Of a DNA stretch of 64,000 bases, positions 16,111-25,228 are shown piece by piece. Position numbers and translations under genes: made by a program. Source of the stretch: Haloechinothrix_A salitolerans. Lineage in GTDB: Bacteria > Actinomycetota > Actinomycetes > Mycobacteriales > Pseudonocardiaceae. Numbering within the stretch: the stretch's first letter is position 1; each line of letters starts with the position of its first letter. Location of the stretch: assembly GCF_039544105.1 (NCBI RefSeq), contig NZ_BAABLA010000108.1; one strand, 5' to 3'. Below the pieces are notes generated by a model that ran no database searches, had not been told where the DNA came from, and saw only the letters and a program-made list of their open reading frames with translations.

Positions 16111-16237
16111 CGTGAGTGGTCTCTGCGGGCATCAGAAACCACACGATTTGCCCCGTTTCGTGTCACCCGCGCTCCGGCTAGGCATTCGCAGCCTCTGCAG
16201 TCTCAGCAGTACACCGGAATCAGCGCACGCTGAGGTG

Positions 16238-16786
16238 TCACGAGAACTCGCCTCGTTCGGCGCGGGCGGCGACGTCGCGCCAGAAGTCGAGTGCGGCGTA
16301 TTCCATGCCGAGCCCGAGTCGGAGGGTGATCATGCGAGGGGCGACGTCGGCGACGTCACCGTAGCGGTGCTGCATCTGTTCGTATTCGGCGATCCTGCGC
16401 TGGTGTTGTTCGATCTGGTCCTTAGCGAGCCGGGCGACGTCTTCGGGGCCTGCCAGTTCGTTGAAGAACAGTTTGATCTCGGCGATATCGCGCAGTTCGA
16501 AGTGTGCGTTGACGGGCTCGGCCAGCCAGTCCTGCAGTGCGGCTCTGCCGGATTCGGTGATTGAGTAGATCTTGCGGCGGCGCCCGGATTCTTCTTCGTC
16601 GAGTTCGAGTAGACCGGCTTCTTCGAGGCGTTTGGGCTCGGAGTAGAGCTGGGCGTGGGGGAAGTTCCAGAAGTAGCCGACGGACCGGCCGATGGCCCGT
16701 TTGAGGTCGTACGAGGTCGATGGGCCGCGCAACGCGATCATCCCGAGCACCACGTACGACGTTGTGGATAGTCGAACCCTTGACAT
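16238..16786 (-). CDS. PadR-family transcriptional regulator
   Basis: 182 residues. The N-terminal winged HTH (TTSYVVLGMIALRGPSTSYD, then YSEPKRLEEAGLLELDEEES) and the helical C-terminal dimerisation part (residues 95-180) are typical of the long PadR subfamily, whose members usually repress and respond to phenolic or aromatic acids. It is divergent from the acyl-CoA ligase operon with 107 bases between them, so it is the likely local repressor of that operon. Confidence 0.85.
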   Translation of the reverse strand: MSRVRLSTTSYVVLGMIALRGPSTSYDLKRAIGRSVGYFWNFPHAQLYSEPKRLEEAGLLELDEEESGRRRKIYSITESGRAALQDWLAEPVNAHFELRDIAEIKLFFNELAGPEDVARLAKDQIEQHQRRIAEYEQMQHRYGDVADVAPRMITLRLGLGMEYAALDFWRDVAARAERGEFS

Positions 16787-16830
16787 GGTCTGAAGCGTAC
16801 CGTACCTTCGCTAACCATATGAATCATACG

Positions 16831-16857
16831 ATGCGGGTAATACGATACGCGTCGCAT
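16831..16857. promoter_or_regulatory. possible PadR operator in the divergent promoter
   Basis: ATGCG (16,831-16,835) and CGCAT (16,853-16,857) form an inverted repeat with a 17-base spacer that contains TAATACGATACG; ATACGAT also occurs just upstream (16,825-16,831). PadR sites are commonly inverted ATGT/ACAT-like repeats. The site lies 37 bases before the ligase start and 45 bases from the padR start, suitable for controlling both. Confidence 0.4.
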
Positions 16858-16893
16858 GGTTGTTGATCATCGCACTGTCGCGAAGGGACGGTC

Positions 16894-18456
16894 ATGGATC
16901 TGGGCAGGAGCCTGACGTGGACGGCCGAGCGCTACCCAGGCCGCCGCGCGGTGGGAGGTAGATGTCCGCTGACGTACGCCGCGTGGGATGCGTGGACCAA
17001 CCAACTGGCGCGGGCGCTGGCGGAGCTGGGGGTCCGGCCGAAGGATCGTGTCCTGTTGTCGCTTGGTGGTGGCGAGCCGCTGGCTAGCCTGCACCTCGCG
17101 CTGCAGAAGCTGGGTGCCGTCTCGGTTCCGTTGTCGTTCCGGTTCTCGCCGTCCGAGCTTGCCTACTGCATCGGGGATGCCGCACCGGTCCTGGTCGTGA
17201 CCGATGCGTCGACGGCTCAGGCCGCCGACAAGGCGCTGGCAGGCCTGCCGCCGATGCTGCGGGTCGCGTCGGGTTCGTCATCGGACGACACGATCGAGCG
17301 GCTGGCGTCGAGGCAGCCGAGCGATGCGCTTGACGTCGCGGTGTCCGATCAGGACATCAGCGTCATGCTCTATACCTCGGGCACGACCGGGAAACCCAAG
17401 GGCGTTCCCCGGACTCACGCCGCCGAGCACCACGCTTCGGTCGCACACATGCTCCAGAGTGGACACGCACGGTTCGACACCGTGCTGGGTGTGATGCCGC
17501 TGTTCCACACCATGGGGCTGCGCACCCTGTTGGCGAGTGTGATCGGCGCCGGCACCTGGGTGCCGCAGGCCAGGTTCGACGCCGATGAGGCGATGGAGCT
17601 GATCACGACCGAACGGGTCGACACGCTCTATCTGGTGCCGACGATCTACTGGTCGCTGCTGCACACCGGCCGGCTGTCGGAGGCCAAGTCGGTGCGCAAA
17701 CTGGCCTATGCGGGTGCGTCGATGACCACCGCGCTGGCCGAGCAGTTGGTGGACGCGGTCGAGCCGGTCTCGTTCGTCAATCACCTGGGTAGCACCGAGA
17801 TCTACACCTTCACCATCGGCCCTGACGCCAGGGCGAAGCCGGGCTCGGCAGGGCGCGCAGGGGTGTTCTCCCGGGTCCGGCTGGTCGACCCGCTCCCTGG
17901 GGCGAGTCCCGACGATGTGGTCGGCCCAGGGGAGCAGGGGCAGATCGCCATCTCGATGGCGAGCCCCGAGGCGTTCGCCGGGTATTGGCAGCGCCCCGAC
18001 GCGGACGCCAAGTCCATTCGCAACGGCTGGTACTTCCCCGGCGACCTCGCGACCACAGACGCGGACGGTGACCTCTGGGTCGCGGGCCGAGTCGACGACA
18101 TGATCAACTCCGGTGGGGAGAACATCTATCCGGACGAGATCGAGGACGCGCTGGTCCGCTGCGACGCGGTCGAGGAGATCGTCGTGGTCGGCCTCGCCGA
18201 CGACAGGTGGGGACAGGCGGCGACGGCATTCTTCGTTCCCGCGACGGGTATGGCACCGGAGCGTGCTCTGGCTGAGCTCGACAGCTTCGCCCGCGAACGG
18301 TCGGGACTGCCCTCGCTGAAACGGCCGAAGCGGTACGTCGCCGTCGAGACGATCCCGAAGTCGGCGGTCGGCAAGCTGTTACGCCGCGAACTGAGCGCGG
18401 GCACCTTCAGCCCGCTGGCCGACAGCGCGCAGGCATCTGGCCAGGTGGGCGCATGA
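16894..18456 (+). CDS. acyl-CoA synthetase, probable 2-furoate-CoA ligase
   Basis: 520 residues, ANL superfamily: LYTSGTTGKPKGVPRTH, LGSTEIYTF, GWYFPGDLATTDADGDLWV, the hinge GRVDDMINSGGENIYP and the catalytic lysine in PKSAVGKLLRRE. The family activates aromatic or short carboxylic acids. It is the first gene of a six-gene coupled operon with a molybdenum hydroxylase and a crotonase-family hydrolase. That set equals the HmfABCDE furoyl-CoA pathway, where HmfD is the ligase. 4-Hydroxybenzoate or another aromatic acid remains possible. Confidence 0.8.
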   Translation: MDLGRSLTWTAERYPGRRAVGGRCPLTYAAWDAWTNQLARALAELGVRPKDRVLLSLGGGEPLASLHLALQKLGAVSVPLSFRFSPSELAYCIGDAAPVLVVTDASTAQAADKALAGLPPMLRVASGSSSDDTIERLASRQPSDALDVAVSDQDISVMLYTSGTTGKPKGVPRTHAAEHHASVAHMLQSGHARFDTVLGVMPLFHTMGLRTLLASVIGAGTWVPQARFDADEAMELITTERVDTLYLVPTIYWSLLHTGRLSEAKSVRKLAYAGASMTTALAEQLVDAVEPVSFVNHLGSTEIYTFTIGPDARAKPGSAGRAGVFSRVRLVDPLPGASPDDVVGPGEQGQIAISMASPEAFAGYWQRPDADAKSIRNGWYFPGDLATTDADGDLWVAGRVDDMINSGGENIYPDEIEDALVRCDAVEEIVVVGLADDRWGQAATAFFVPATGMAPERALAELDSFARERSGLPSLKRPKRYVAVETIPKSAVGKLLRRELSAGTFSPLADSAQASGQVGA

Positions 18457-20894
18457 GCGCGGGGTCGCAACAGCAGAAGCGCACGCTGGCACGGGTGGAG
18501 GACGCGGCGTTGCTGACCGGCAGGGGCCGGTTCCTCGACGACATGGACCCTTTGCCGGGCACGCTGACCGCCGCCGTGGTGCGCAGCCCGCATCCGCACG
18601 CGCGCATTCGCGCCGTGAACGTGGAGCGGGCGCGGCGTCATCCCGGTGTCGCCGCCGTGATCGGACCCGATGAGGTCCGTGAGACGCTGCGGCCGTTCCC
18701 GCTCGCGTTGAACACACCGATGCCGTACTACCCGACGGCGACCGACAAGGCCCGCTTCGTGGGCGAGCCGGTAGCGGTTGTCGTGGCATCGGACCGTTAC
18801 CTCGCCGAGGATGCCGCCGAGCTGGTCGAGGTGGACTACGAGCCGCTGCCGCCGGTGCTCGACGTCAAGCGCGCCTTGGCGCCGGACGCGCCTCGGCTGC
18901 ACGAGGACGCCGCCGACAACGTGGCGACGGACCGCACCTTCACGTTCGGCGACGTCGACGCGGTGTTCGCAGCGGCCGACCACGTGGTGAGTGGAGAGTA
19001 CGAGTTCCCGCGTTACTCCTCGACGCCGATGGAGTGCTACTCGGTCGTCGCGGAGTGGCAGGACGAGGCCGACGGCCCCGCGATCCAGGCGTGGGCCAAC
19101 TTCCACGGCCCGTTCTCGATGGTCGCGGTGCTCGCCGGGGCGTTCGGCCTGCCTGCCTCGCGCATCCGGCTGATGATTCCCGCCGACAACGGGGGCAGCT
19201 TCGGCATCAAGGCGGGCATCTATCCCTACGTCGCGCTGATGGCGCTGGCCAGCAAGCACGCGGGCCGTCCGGTTCGCTGGACCGAGGACAGGATCGAGCA
19301 CCTGCTCGCCAGCTCAGCCGGCTCCGACCGGGCGATGCGGTTCGAGGCCGCGGTGACCGCCGACGGCACGGTGCGTGCGCTGCGGGCCGATCTCGTCGAC
19401 AATGTCGGCGCGTACCTGCGGCCCCCGGAACCGTCCACTCTGTACCGCTGCTTCGGCAACATCACCGGCGCCTACACCATCGACGCCGTCGAGATCCGCT
19501 CCCGCGCCGTGGTGACCAACAAGACCCCGACCGGGCTCAACCGGGGCTTCGGCGGACAACAGCTGTACTTCGGCCTGGAACGACTGATGGACACCATCGC
19601 CGGGGTGTGCGGGCTCGACCCCGTCGAGCTGCGGCGGCGCAACCTCGTGCAGCCTGACGACTTTCCGTACGCGACCCCTACCGGCGGCGTCTACGACTCC
19701 GGAGACTATCCGCGAGCCGTCGACATGCTGGTCAAGAACGCCGACTACCAGCAGCTGCGCCGGAAACAGCGAGAGGCTCGCGAACGCGGCGAGTACTACG
19801 GCATCGGGGTGGCCACCATCGTCGACCCATCGGCGACCAACATCGGCTACGTCGGACTCGCCACCCCCGCTGAGGACCGGCGGCCCGGCCGGGACAAGTC
19901 GGGCTCCACCGAGCACGTGCGGATCAGTGTCGACCCGAACGGCGTGGTGTCGGTGCTACTGGGAACCGTTCCCCAGGGGCAGGGCCACGCCACGGTCGCG
20001 CAGTCCGTCGTCGCCGAGCAGTTCGGCCTCCCGCTCGACCAGGTGCGCCCGGTGGTGGAGATGGACACCGCCACCACGCCGTGGACCATCAGCTCGGGCA
20101 GCTACTCCTCACGGTTCGCGCCGCTGCTGACCAGCGCGCTGGTCGAAGCGAGCGAGAAACTCGCGACGACCATCAGGATCGCGGGAGCGACACTGCTCAA
20201 CGCGGACCCAGCCGACGTCGAACTCGCCGAGGGCCAGGTGCGGCTACGGCACGAGCCCGCACGCGCGGTGGAGTTCCGGCACGCCGCCGGACTGGTCCAC
20301 TGGGACCCGGGGGCGCTGCCCGACGGCGTCCCGGCGCGGCTCTATCAAGAGGCGGCGTTCACACCGCCGCAGTCGAAGGCAGCCAGCCGCAGTGACCAGA
20401 TCAACTCCAGCCTCTGCTACGGCTTCGTCGCCGAGCTGGCCGCCGTGAGGATCGACCCCGACACCAGGCAACCCACGCTGGAGCAGGTCGTCACGATCCA
20501 CGACGCGGGCACCATCCTCAACCCGACGCTGCTCGAAGGCCAGGTGCACGGCGCGCTGGCGCACGCCATCGGCGGCGCGCTGTACGAGGAGCTGCGCTAC
20601 ACCGACGCCGGGCAGCCCACGGCGACGTTCATGGACTACCTGTGCCCGACCTCGGCCGAGACCACCTACGAGCTCACCAGCGACCACCTCGAGACGCCGT
20701 CCCCGCTGACCAAGCTCGGCGCGAAGGGCTGCGGCGAGGGCAGCTGCATGAGCCTGCCGGTGGCGATCGCCAACGCGGTCGCGGACGCGCTAGGCCCCGC
20801 GGGCGTGAACATCACCAGCTTGCCGCTGCACGGCAACGTGCTGCACGACCTGCTGGAGAACCAGGCAACAACCGACACGGAAGGAACACACTGA
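18453..20894 (+). CDS. molybdopterin-binding large subunit, xanthine dehydrogenase family (probable furoyl-CoA dehydrogenase)
   Basis: 813 residues, ATGA overlap with the ligase. The large-subunit fold is shown by RVEDAALLTGRGRFLDD near the N-terminus, NRGFGGQQLYFGLE, VLLGTVPQGQGHATVAQS and the terminal GCGEGSCMSLPVAIANAV with the active-site glutamate. The CoxL-type motif AYRCSFR of CO dehydrogenase is not present, so this hydroxylates an organic substrate with water as oxygen source. In the furoate reading it corresponds to HmfA and hydroxylates furoyl-CoA at C5. It needs the FAD and 2Fe-2S subunits encoded downstream. Confidence 0.88.
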   Translation: MSAGSQQQKRTLARVEDAALLTGRGRFLDDMDPLPGTLTAAVVRSPHPHARIRAVNVERARRHPGVAAVIGPDEVRETLRPFPLALNTPMPYYPTATDKARFVGEPVAVVVASDRYLAEDAAELVEVDYEPLPPVLDVKRALAPDAPRLHEDAADNVATDRTFTFGDVDAVFAAADHVVSGEYEFPRYSSTPMECYSVVAEWQDEADGPAIQAWANFHGPFSMVAVLAGAFGLPASRIRLMIPADNGGSFGIKAGIYPYVALMALASKHAGRPVRWTEDRIEHLLASSAGSDRAMRFEAAVTADGTVRALRADLVDNVGAYLRPPEPSTLYRCFGNITGAYTIDAVEIRSRAVVTNKTPTGLNRGFGGQQLYFGLERLMDTIAGVCGLDPVELRRRNLVQPDDFPYATPTGGVYDSGDYPRAVDMLVKNADYQQLRRKQREARERGEYYGIGVATIVDPSATNIGYVGLATPAEDRRPGRDKSGSTEHVRISVDPNGVVSVLLGTVPQGQGHATVAQSVVAEQFGLPLDQVRPVVEMDTATTPWTISSGSYSSRFAPLLTSALVEASEKLATTIRIAGATLLNADPADVELAEGQVRLRHEPARAVEFRHAAGLVHWDPGALPDGVPARLYQEAAFTPPQSKAASRSDQINSSLCYGFVAELAAVRIDPDTRQPTLEQVVTIHDAGTILNPTLLEGQVHGALAHAIGGALYEELRYTDAGQPTATFMDYLCPTSAETTYELTSDHLETPSPLTKLGAKGCGEGSCMSLPVAIANAVADALGPAGVNITSLPLHGNVLHDLLENQATTDTEGTH

Positions 20895-20896
20895 CG

Positions 20897-21676
20897 ATGG
20901 CACTGACCGGAGGAGAGATCAGGCTGGACCGTGGCCACGACGGCAGGGTCGCCTACCTGACGCTCAACCACGGCAAATACAACATCATCACCTGGGAGAC
21001 CCGCCAGGTGATGGCCGACCGGTTCGCCGAGATCGACGCCGACGACGACATCCAGGTCGTCGTGATCACGGCCGAGGGCGAGCACTTCTCGTCCGGCGGC
21101 GACATCGCCGGGTTCATGGAGGTCGACCCGATCGACTTCACCGACCTCGGGCACAACGTGACGGCCCCGGCACGCAGCTCGAAGCCGGTCATCGCCGCCG
21201 TTGACGGCTACTGCTTCGGCGTCGGGCTCGAGCTGGCGTTGTCCACCGACATCCGGGTCGCGACCACCCGTAGCGAGTTCGCGTTGCCGGAGATGCGGCT
21301 CGGCATGATCCCGGGTTCCGGTGGTACCCAGCGGCTCGCCCGGCTGATCGGACTGTCGAGGGCGAAGTACCACATCATGACCGCGAGCAGGATCAACGCC
21401 GCGCAGGCCGGTGACTGGGGTTTGGTCGCCGCCGTCGTTGACGACCGCGCCGCGCTCGACGCCGAGGTCGAGCGGATCGTGACGACGCTGCTCGGCTACT
21501 CACCGCTGGCCGCCCGCACCGCCAAGGAGGTGCTCGACAAGGGCGTCGATGCCCCGCTGTACTCCGGGATCGAGCTCGAACGCAAGGCCTACGCGATGCT
21601 GCGGTCGAGCAAGGACTTCGCCGAGGGCGTCGCCGCGTTCGCCGAGAAGCGCGCCCCGAAGTTCCAGGGCCGGTGA
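20897..21676 (+). CDS. crotonase-family enzyme, probable 2-oxoglutaryl-CoA hydrolase
   Basis: 259 residues from ATG 20,897, two bases after the previous stop. The crotonase oxyanion-hole motifs are EHFSSGGDIAGFMEVDP and GYCFGVGLELALSTDIR. The start HGKYNIITWETRQVM and the end DFAEGVAAFAEKRAPKFQGR agree with what I recall of HmfE, the 2-oxoglutaryl-CoA hydrolase of the furoate pathway, rather than with a general enoyl-CoA hydratase. It lies between the large and FAD subunits, so it should act on the hydroxylated product. A hydratase on another ring-opened product is the alternative. Confidence 0.75.
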   Translation: MALTGGEIRLDRGHDGRVAYLTLNHGKYNIITWETRQVMADRFAEIDADDDIQVVVITAEGEHFSSGGDIAGFMEVDPIDFTDLGHNVTAPARSSKPVIAAVDGYCFGVGLELALSTDIRVATTRSEFALPEMRLGMIPGSGGTQRLARLIGLSRAKYHIMTASRINAAQAGDWGLVAAVVDDRAALDAEVERIVTTLLGYSPLAARTAKEVLDKGVDAPLYSGIELERKAYAMLRSSKDFAEGVAAFAEKRAPKFQGR

Positions 21677-21680
21677 GCCG

Positions 21681-22586
21681 ATGAAAGCCGCGCCGTTCGC
21701 TTACGTCCGGCCGTCGAGCCTGTCGGACGCGGTCGCCGAGCTCGCCGCGACCGAGGGGGAGGGCAAGGTCATCGCGGGTGGGCAGTCGCTGACGCCGGTG
21801 CTCGCGATGCGCCTCGCCCGGCCGGAGACGCTGATCGACATCACCGCCGTCGCCGGGTTGGACCAGATCGTCGATGCCGACGGCGTTGTCGAGATTGGTG
21901 CGACCGTGCGGCAGCGACGTGTGGAGCGCGACCCGGTGTGCTCGATGGTTCCGTTGCTGCGGGCGGCGATGCCGTGGGTCGGACATCGCGAGATCCGCAG
22001 CCGCGGCACCGTGTGCGGCAGCGTGGCACACGCCGACCCGGCCGCCGAGCTGCCCGCCGTCGCGTCCTGTGTGGACGCCGGCGTCGTCATCGCGGGACCG
22101 GGCGGCAGCCGAAGCGTCCTGGCGCGGGAGTTCTTCACAGGCGCGATGATGACCGCGCTGGGCCAGGACGAGATCGTGTCCGCGGTCAGGTTCCCGGTCG
22201 CCGCGCCCGGCGAGGGATTCGGCTTCGCCGAGATCGCGCGCAGGCACGGCGACTTCGCACTCGCCGGTGTCGCCGCGCGTGTCCGGCTTGACGGCGAGAC
22301 GGTCGACGCGGTGCTCACCGGGTTCGGTATCTCCGACCGGCCCGTCACGCGCGCGGTCAGCGACGAGCTCATCACCGTGGTGCGCGCTGGCGGCAGCGAG
22401 TCCGGCCGCATGGCCGACGACCTGCGGGAGGCACTCAGCACGGTGGCCGACGAGATGGTCGACACCGACGGCGACGCGCACGCGTCACGGGACTATCGCC
22501 GCAGGCTGTTCCGCACGCTGGCCGCCCGCGAACTGAGCAAGGCATACCACCGCGCTCGCAGCGACATCGACGAGGTGAACGAATGA
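21681..22586 (+). CDS. FAD-binding subunit of molybdenum hydroxylase (CoxM type)
   Basis: 301 residues. The FAD-binding domain begins FAYVRPSSLSDAVAELAA and has the pyrophosphate-binding AGGQSLTPVLAMRLARPE and the second motif HREIRSRGTVCGSVAHADPA. The C-terminal CO-dehydrogenase flavoprotein domain covers about residues 180-290. It passes electrons from the 2Fe-2S centres to the final acceptor. It follows the crotonase gene by 4 bases and overlaps the 2Fe-2S gene as ATGA. Confidence 0.9.
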   Translation: MKAAPFAYVRPSSLSDAVAELAATEGEGKVIAGGQSLTPVLAMRLARPETLIDITAVAGLDQIVDADGVVEIGATVRQRRVERDPVCSMVPLLRAAMPWVGHREIRSRGTVCGSVAHADPAAELPAVASCVDAGVVIAGPGGSRSVLAREFFTGAMMTALGQDEIVSAVRFPVAAPGEGFGFAEIARRHGDFALAGVAARVRLDGETVDAVLTGFGISDRPVTRAVSDELITVVRAGGSESGRMADDLREALSTVADEMVDTDGDAHASRDYRRRLFRTLAARELSKAYHRARSDIDEVNE

Positions 22587-23902
22587 CCACGACACCTGCC
22601 ACCCGCGACGACACCGCGCGCCCCGGGACACCGCGGCCGGTCAAGGCGGCCGTCGACGACACGGTCGAGGTCCGGTTGACGGTCAACGGCAACTCGGTCA
22701 CCCTGGCGCTGCCAGCACGCCTCACGCTCGCTGACGCGCTACGCGAGCACCTCGGGCTGACCGGAACGCATCTCGGCTGCGAGCACGGGGTGTGCGGAAT
22801 GTGCACGGTGCTCGTCGACGGCGAAGCGGCCAGGGCCTGCCTGCTGTTCGCGGTTCAGCTCGACGGGTGCGACATCGTCACCGTCGAAGGGCTCGGCACG
22901 CCCGGCGAGCTGCACCCCCTGCAGGAGTCGTTCGGCAGGAACCACGCGCTTCAGTGCGGGTTCTGCACCCCGGGGTTCCTGATGAGTTCCTACGACCTGC
23001 TCACCACCAAACCCGGCGTCACCGACGAGGAACTGCCCGAGGAGATGTCCGGCGTGCTGTGCCGCTGCACCGGATACCGCAACATCCTGGCCGCGATCGC
23101 CGAAACCCGCCAAGCGCATCCCGACGGTGTGCCCGGCCCCGGCAACTGCGCCCGGCGTGCGCTCATCGGACGGGTCACCGGCGGAGCGGGCGTCGTACCG
23201 GACGGTGAGGCGAACACCGGCAGCGGCACGGAAACGCCCGGGCGGGACGGCGACATCGTGCTTCCCAGCGGTGACCCGACGGCGGTCGTGAACACCAGGA
23301 CCGAGATCGCGGTGTCCGAGAACGAGGTGTGGCGGGTCCTCGACGATGTGCCGCTGCTGGCCCGCTGCCTGCCCGGCGCCGAACTGACCGACGACCTCGG
23401 CGACAACCGCTACGCGGGCCGTGCCAAGGTCTCGGTCGGCCCGGTCAAACTGGCCTTCACCGGCACCGCGCACATCATCGAGCACGACAAGGCGGGACGC
23501 CGCATCCGCATGCTCGCGCAGGGATACGACACCGGTGGGGCTCGCACGCAGGCCGAGATCGTGCTGCGCACCGAGGCGACCGCTCAGGGCACCGTGCTGT
23601 TCGCCGACGCCGCCGTTTACCTCACCGGTCGCATCGCCCAGTTCGGCAGGGCGCTGGCCGGCGACGTCAGCCGCCGCATGTTCGAACAGTTCGCCGATGC
23701 CCTGAGCCGAACGGCCACCTCGGGCACAGCGCTGCCCGAGCCAGTCGCCACCCCGAGCGCGCTGACGATCCTCGCCGGCACCCTCGGCGACCGGCTCAGG
23801 ACGGCGTTGCGGCGGTTCCGCCTCACCCGCCGAGCCAGCAGGTTCCGGACCGGCCGGACCAGCACTCAACCACAGAACCGCAAAGAAGGTGACAGCCGAT
23901 GA
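22583..23902 (+). CDS. 2Fe-2S subunit fused to a CoxG-like SRPBCC domain
   Basis: 439 residues. Residues 30-185 are a normal molybdenum-hydroxylase small subunit: plant-type cluster CEHGVCGMCTVLVDG and the second cluster CGFCTPGF plus CRCTGYRNI. After a low-complexity linker (about 190-235) comes a CoxG/SRPBCC domain (residues 237-380; NEVWRVLDDVPLLARCLPGA, QFGRALAGDVSRRMFEQFA). CoxG proteins assist maturation or membrane anchoring of CoxL-type enzymes and are usually separate. The last 50 residues are basic and may contact membrane. Coupled to both neighbours by ATGA. Confidence 0.88.
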   Translation: MTTTPATRDDTARPGTPRPVKAAVDDTVEVRLTVNGNSVTLALPARLTLADALREHLGLTGTHLGCEHGVCGMCTVLVDGEAARACLLFAVQLDGCDIVTVEGLGTPGELHPLQESFGRNHALQCGFCTPGFLMSSYDLLTTKPGVTDEELPEEMSGVLCRCTGYRNILAAIAETRQAHPDGVPGPGNCARRALIGRVTGGAGVVPDGEANTGSGTETPGRDGDIVLPSGDPTAVVNTRTEIAVSENEVWRVLDDVPLLARCLPGAELTDDLGDNRYAGRAKVSVGPVKLAFTGTAHIIEHDKAGRRIRMLAQGYDTGGARTQAEIVLRTEATAQGTVLFADAAVYLTGRIAQFGRALAGDVSRRMFEQFADALSRTATSGTALPEPVATPSALTILAGTLGDRLRTALRRFRLTRRASRFRTGRTSTQPQNRKEGDSR

Positions 23903-25185
23903 GCGCCACCCCATCGACCGCCTCTACCGAGGCGACGGGCACCGAGCACAGCCTCATCGAACGCGGCCCCGGGTTCCGCAGCGGACTGCGCGACCGGAGG
24001 CGCAACCTGACCGTGGCGACCGTGGGCACCGCGATCGTCGCCGCCGTGTTCGGATGCACCGGACCGGCGCTGATCATCATCGACGGCGCGAACGCCGCGG
24101 GACTGAGCGCCACGCAGACGGTGTCGTGGATCTTCGCCGTGTACGTGTTCGGGGGCCTGAACTCAGTGCTGCTCGCCCTGTACTACAAACAACCCATCGT
24201 GGGCGCCTGGAGCATCCCCGGTGCGGTGCTCGTCGCCGACGCACTCGGCTCCTTCTCACTCAGCGAGATGGCCGGGGCCTACCTCGTCAGCAGCGCATTA
24301 GTGGTGCTGCTCGCGCTCACCGGCGTGTTGCGACGGGTCATGAACTGGCTGCCGTTCCCGATCATCATGGCGATGATCGCCGGAGCGCTGATCAAGTTCG
24401 CCATCGACGTGGTCAAGGCGGGCTCGGCCACGCCATGGATCGTGGCCGCTTCGGTCGCCGGATATCTCTTCTTCTCCCGCTTCATCAAGCGGATCCCCGG
24501 TGTCGTCGGCGCGCTCGTGGTCGGCGGGATCGCTGCCTGGATGAGCGGCTCCATCACCGGCACCGAACACGACGTCACGCTGACCGCACCCGCGCTCGTC
24601 ATGCCGAGCTTCGACCTCGGCGCGATCCTCGCCGTGTCCGTGCCATTGGCGGTCCTCGTGATCGGCGCCGAGAACGCGCAAGCCATCGGCACCCTGATGG
24701 CGGCCTCCTTCCGGCCGCCGACGAACGTCATGACCTTGCTCAGCGGGCTCAGCGGTGCGGCGGCGGCTGGATTCGGCGGGCACACCGCGAACATCGCCGG
24801 TCCGATGACCGCAATCTGCAGCTCCCGCGAGGCCGGCCCCGAGTCCGGGCGGTACGCGGCGAGCGTGGTCAACGGCTTGCTGTTCATGGCCTTCGGTGTC
24901 TTCGCTGGTGTCGCCGTCGCGGTGGTGACCGCGCTGCCGTCCGAACTCGTCTCCACCGTGGCCGGGCTCGCCATGATCACGGTCCTGCTTTCGGCGTTTC
25001 AGGGCGCGTTCCGCGAAAACCAGTTCCAGATCGGTGCGTTCTTCGCGCTCGTCATCGCGATGAGCGGCGTCACCATCTTCGGCGTGTCCAGTCCATTCTG
25101 GGCGCTGATCGGCGGGTTGGCGGTGTCACTGCTGCTCGAGTCCCACCATTTCAGCCGCCGGGAGGAGACTCAGGGCGCGGCGTAA
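23899..25185 (+). CDS. BenE-type benzoate/aromatic acid:H+ symporter
   Basis: 428 residues, about 11-12 hydrophobic segments from residue 40 on (VATVGTAIVAAVFGCTGPAL, LPFPIIMAMIAGALIKFAID, PLAVLVIGAENAQAIGTLMA). GFGGHTANIAGPMTAICSS is characteristic of the BenE family, which imports benzoate-like monocarboxylates with protons. The gene starts in an ATGA overlap with the 2Fe-2S subunit, so the transported acid is probably the ligase substrate, a small aromatic carboxylate such as furoate. Confidence 0.88.
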   Translation: MSATPSTASTEATGTEHSLIERGPGFRSGLRDRRRNLTVATVGTAIVAAVFGCTGPALIIIDGANAAGLSATQTVSWIFAVYVFGGLNSVLLALYYKQPIVGAWSIPGAVLVADALGSFSLSEMAGAYLVSSALVVLLALTGVLRRVMNWLPFPIIMAMIAGALIKFAIDVVKAGSATPWIVAASVAGYLFFSRFIKRIPGVVGALVVGGIAAWMSGSITGTEHDVTLTAPALVMPSFDLGAILAVSVPLAVLVIGAENAQAIGTLMAASFRPPTNVMTLLSGLSGAAAAGFGGHTANIAGPMTAICSSREAGPESGRYAASVVNGLLFMAFGVFAGVAVAVVTALPSELVSTVAGLAMITVLLSAFQGAFRENQFQIGAFFALVIAMSGVTIFGVSSPFWALIGGLAVSLLLESHHFSRREETQGAA

Positions 25186-25228
25186 CCGCCACAGGGGAGA
25201 ACCGGAGCGCACGCGGCGGGTCAAGCAG

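Noticed and set aside
18126..19301. 391-residue minus-strand open frame
   Set aside because: Antisense to the ligase and the molybdopterin subunit, whose motifs are unambiguous; Arg- and His-rich composition typical of shadows.
16894..24000. 4-hydroxybenzoyl-CoA reductase operon as the main reading
   Set aside because: That enzyme belongs mainly to anaerobic pathways, and the presence of a hydrolase-like crotonase in the same operon fits furoyl-CoA better. It is kept only as the alternative.
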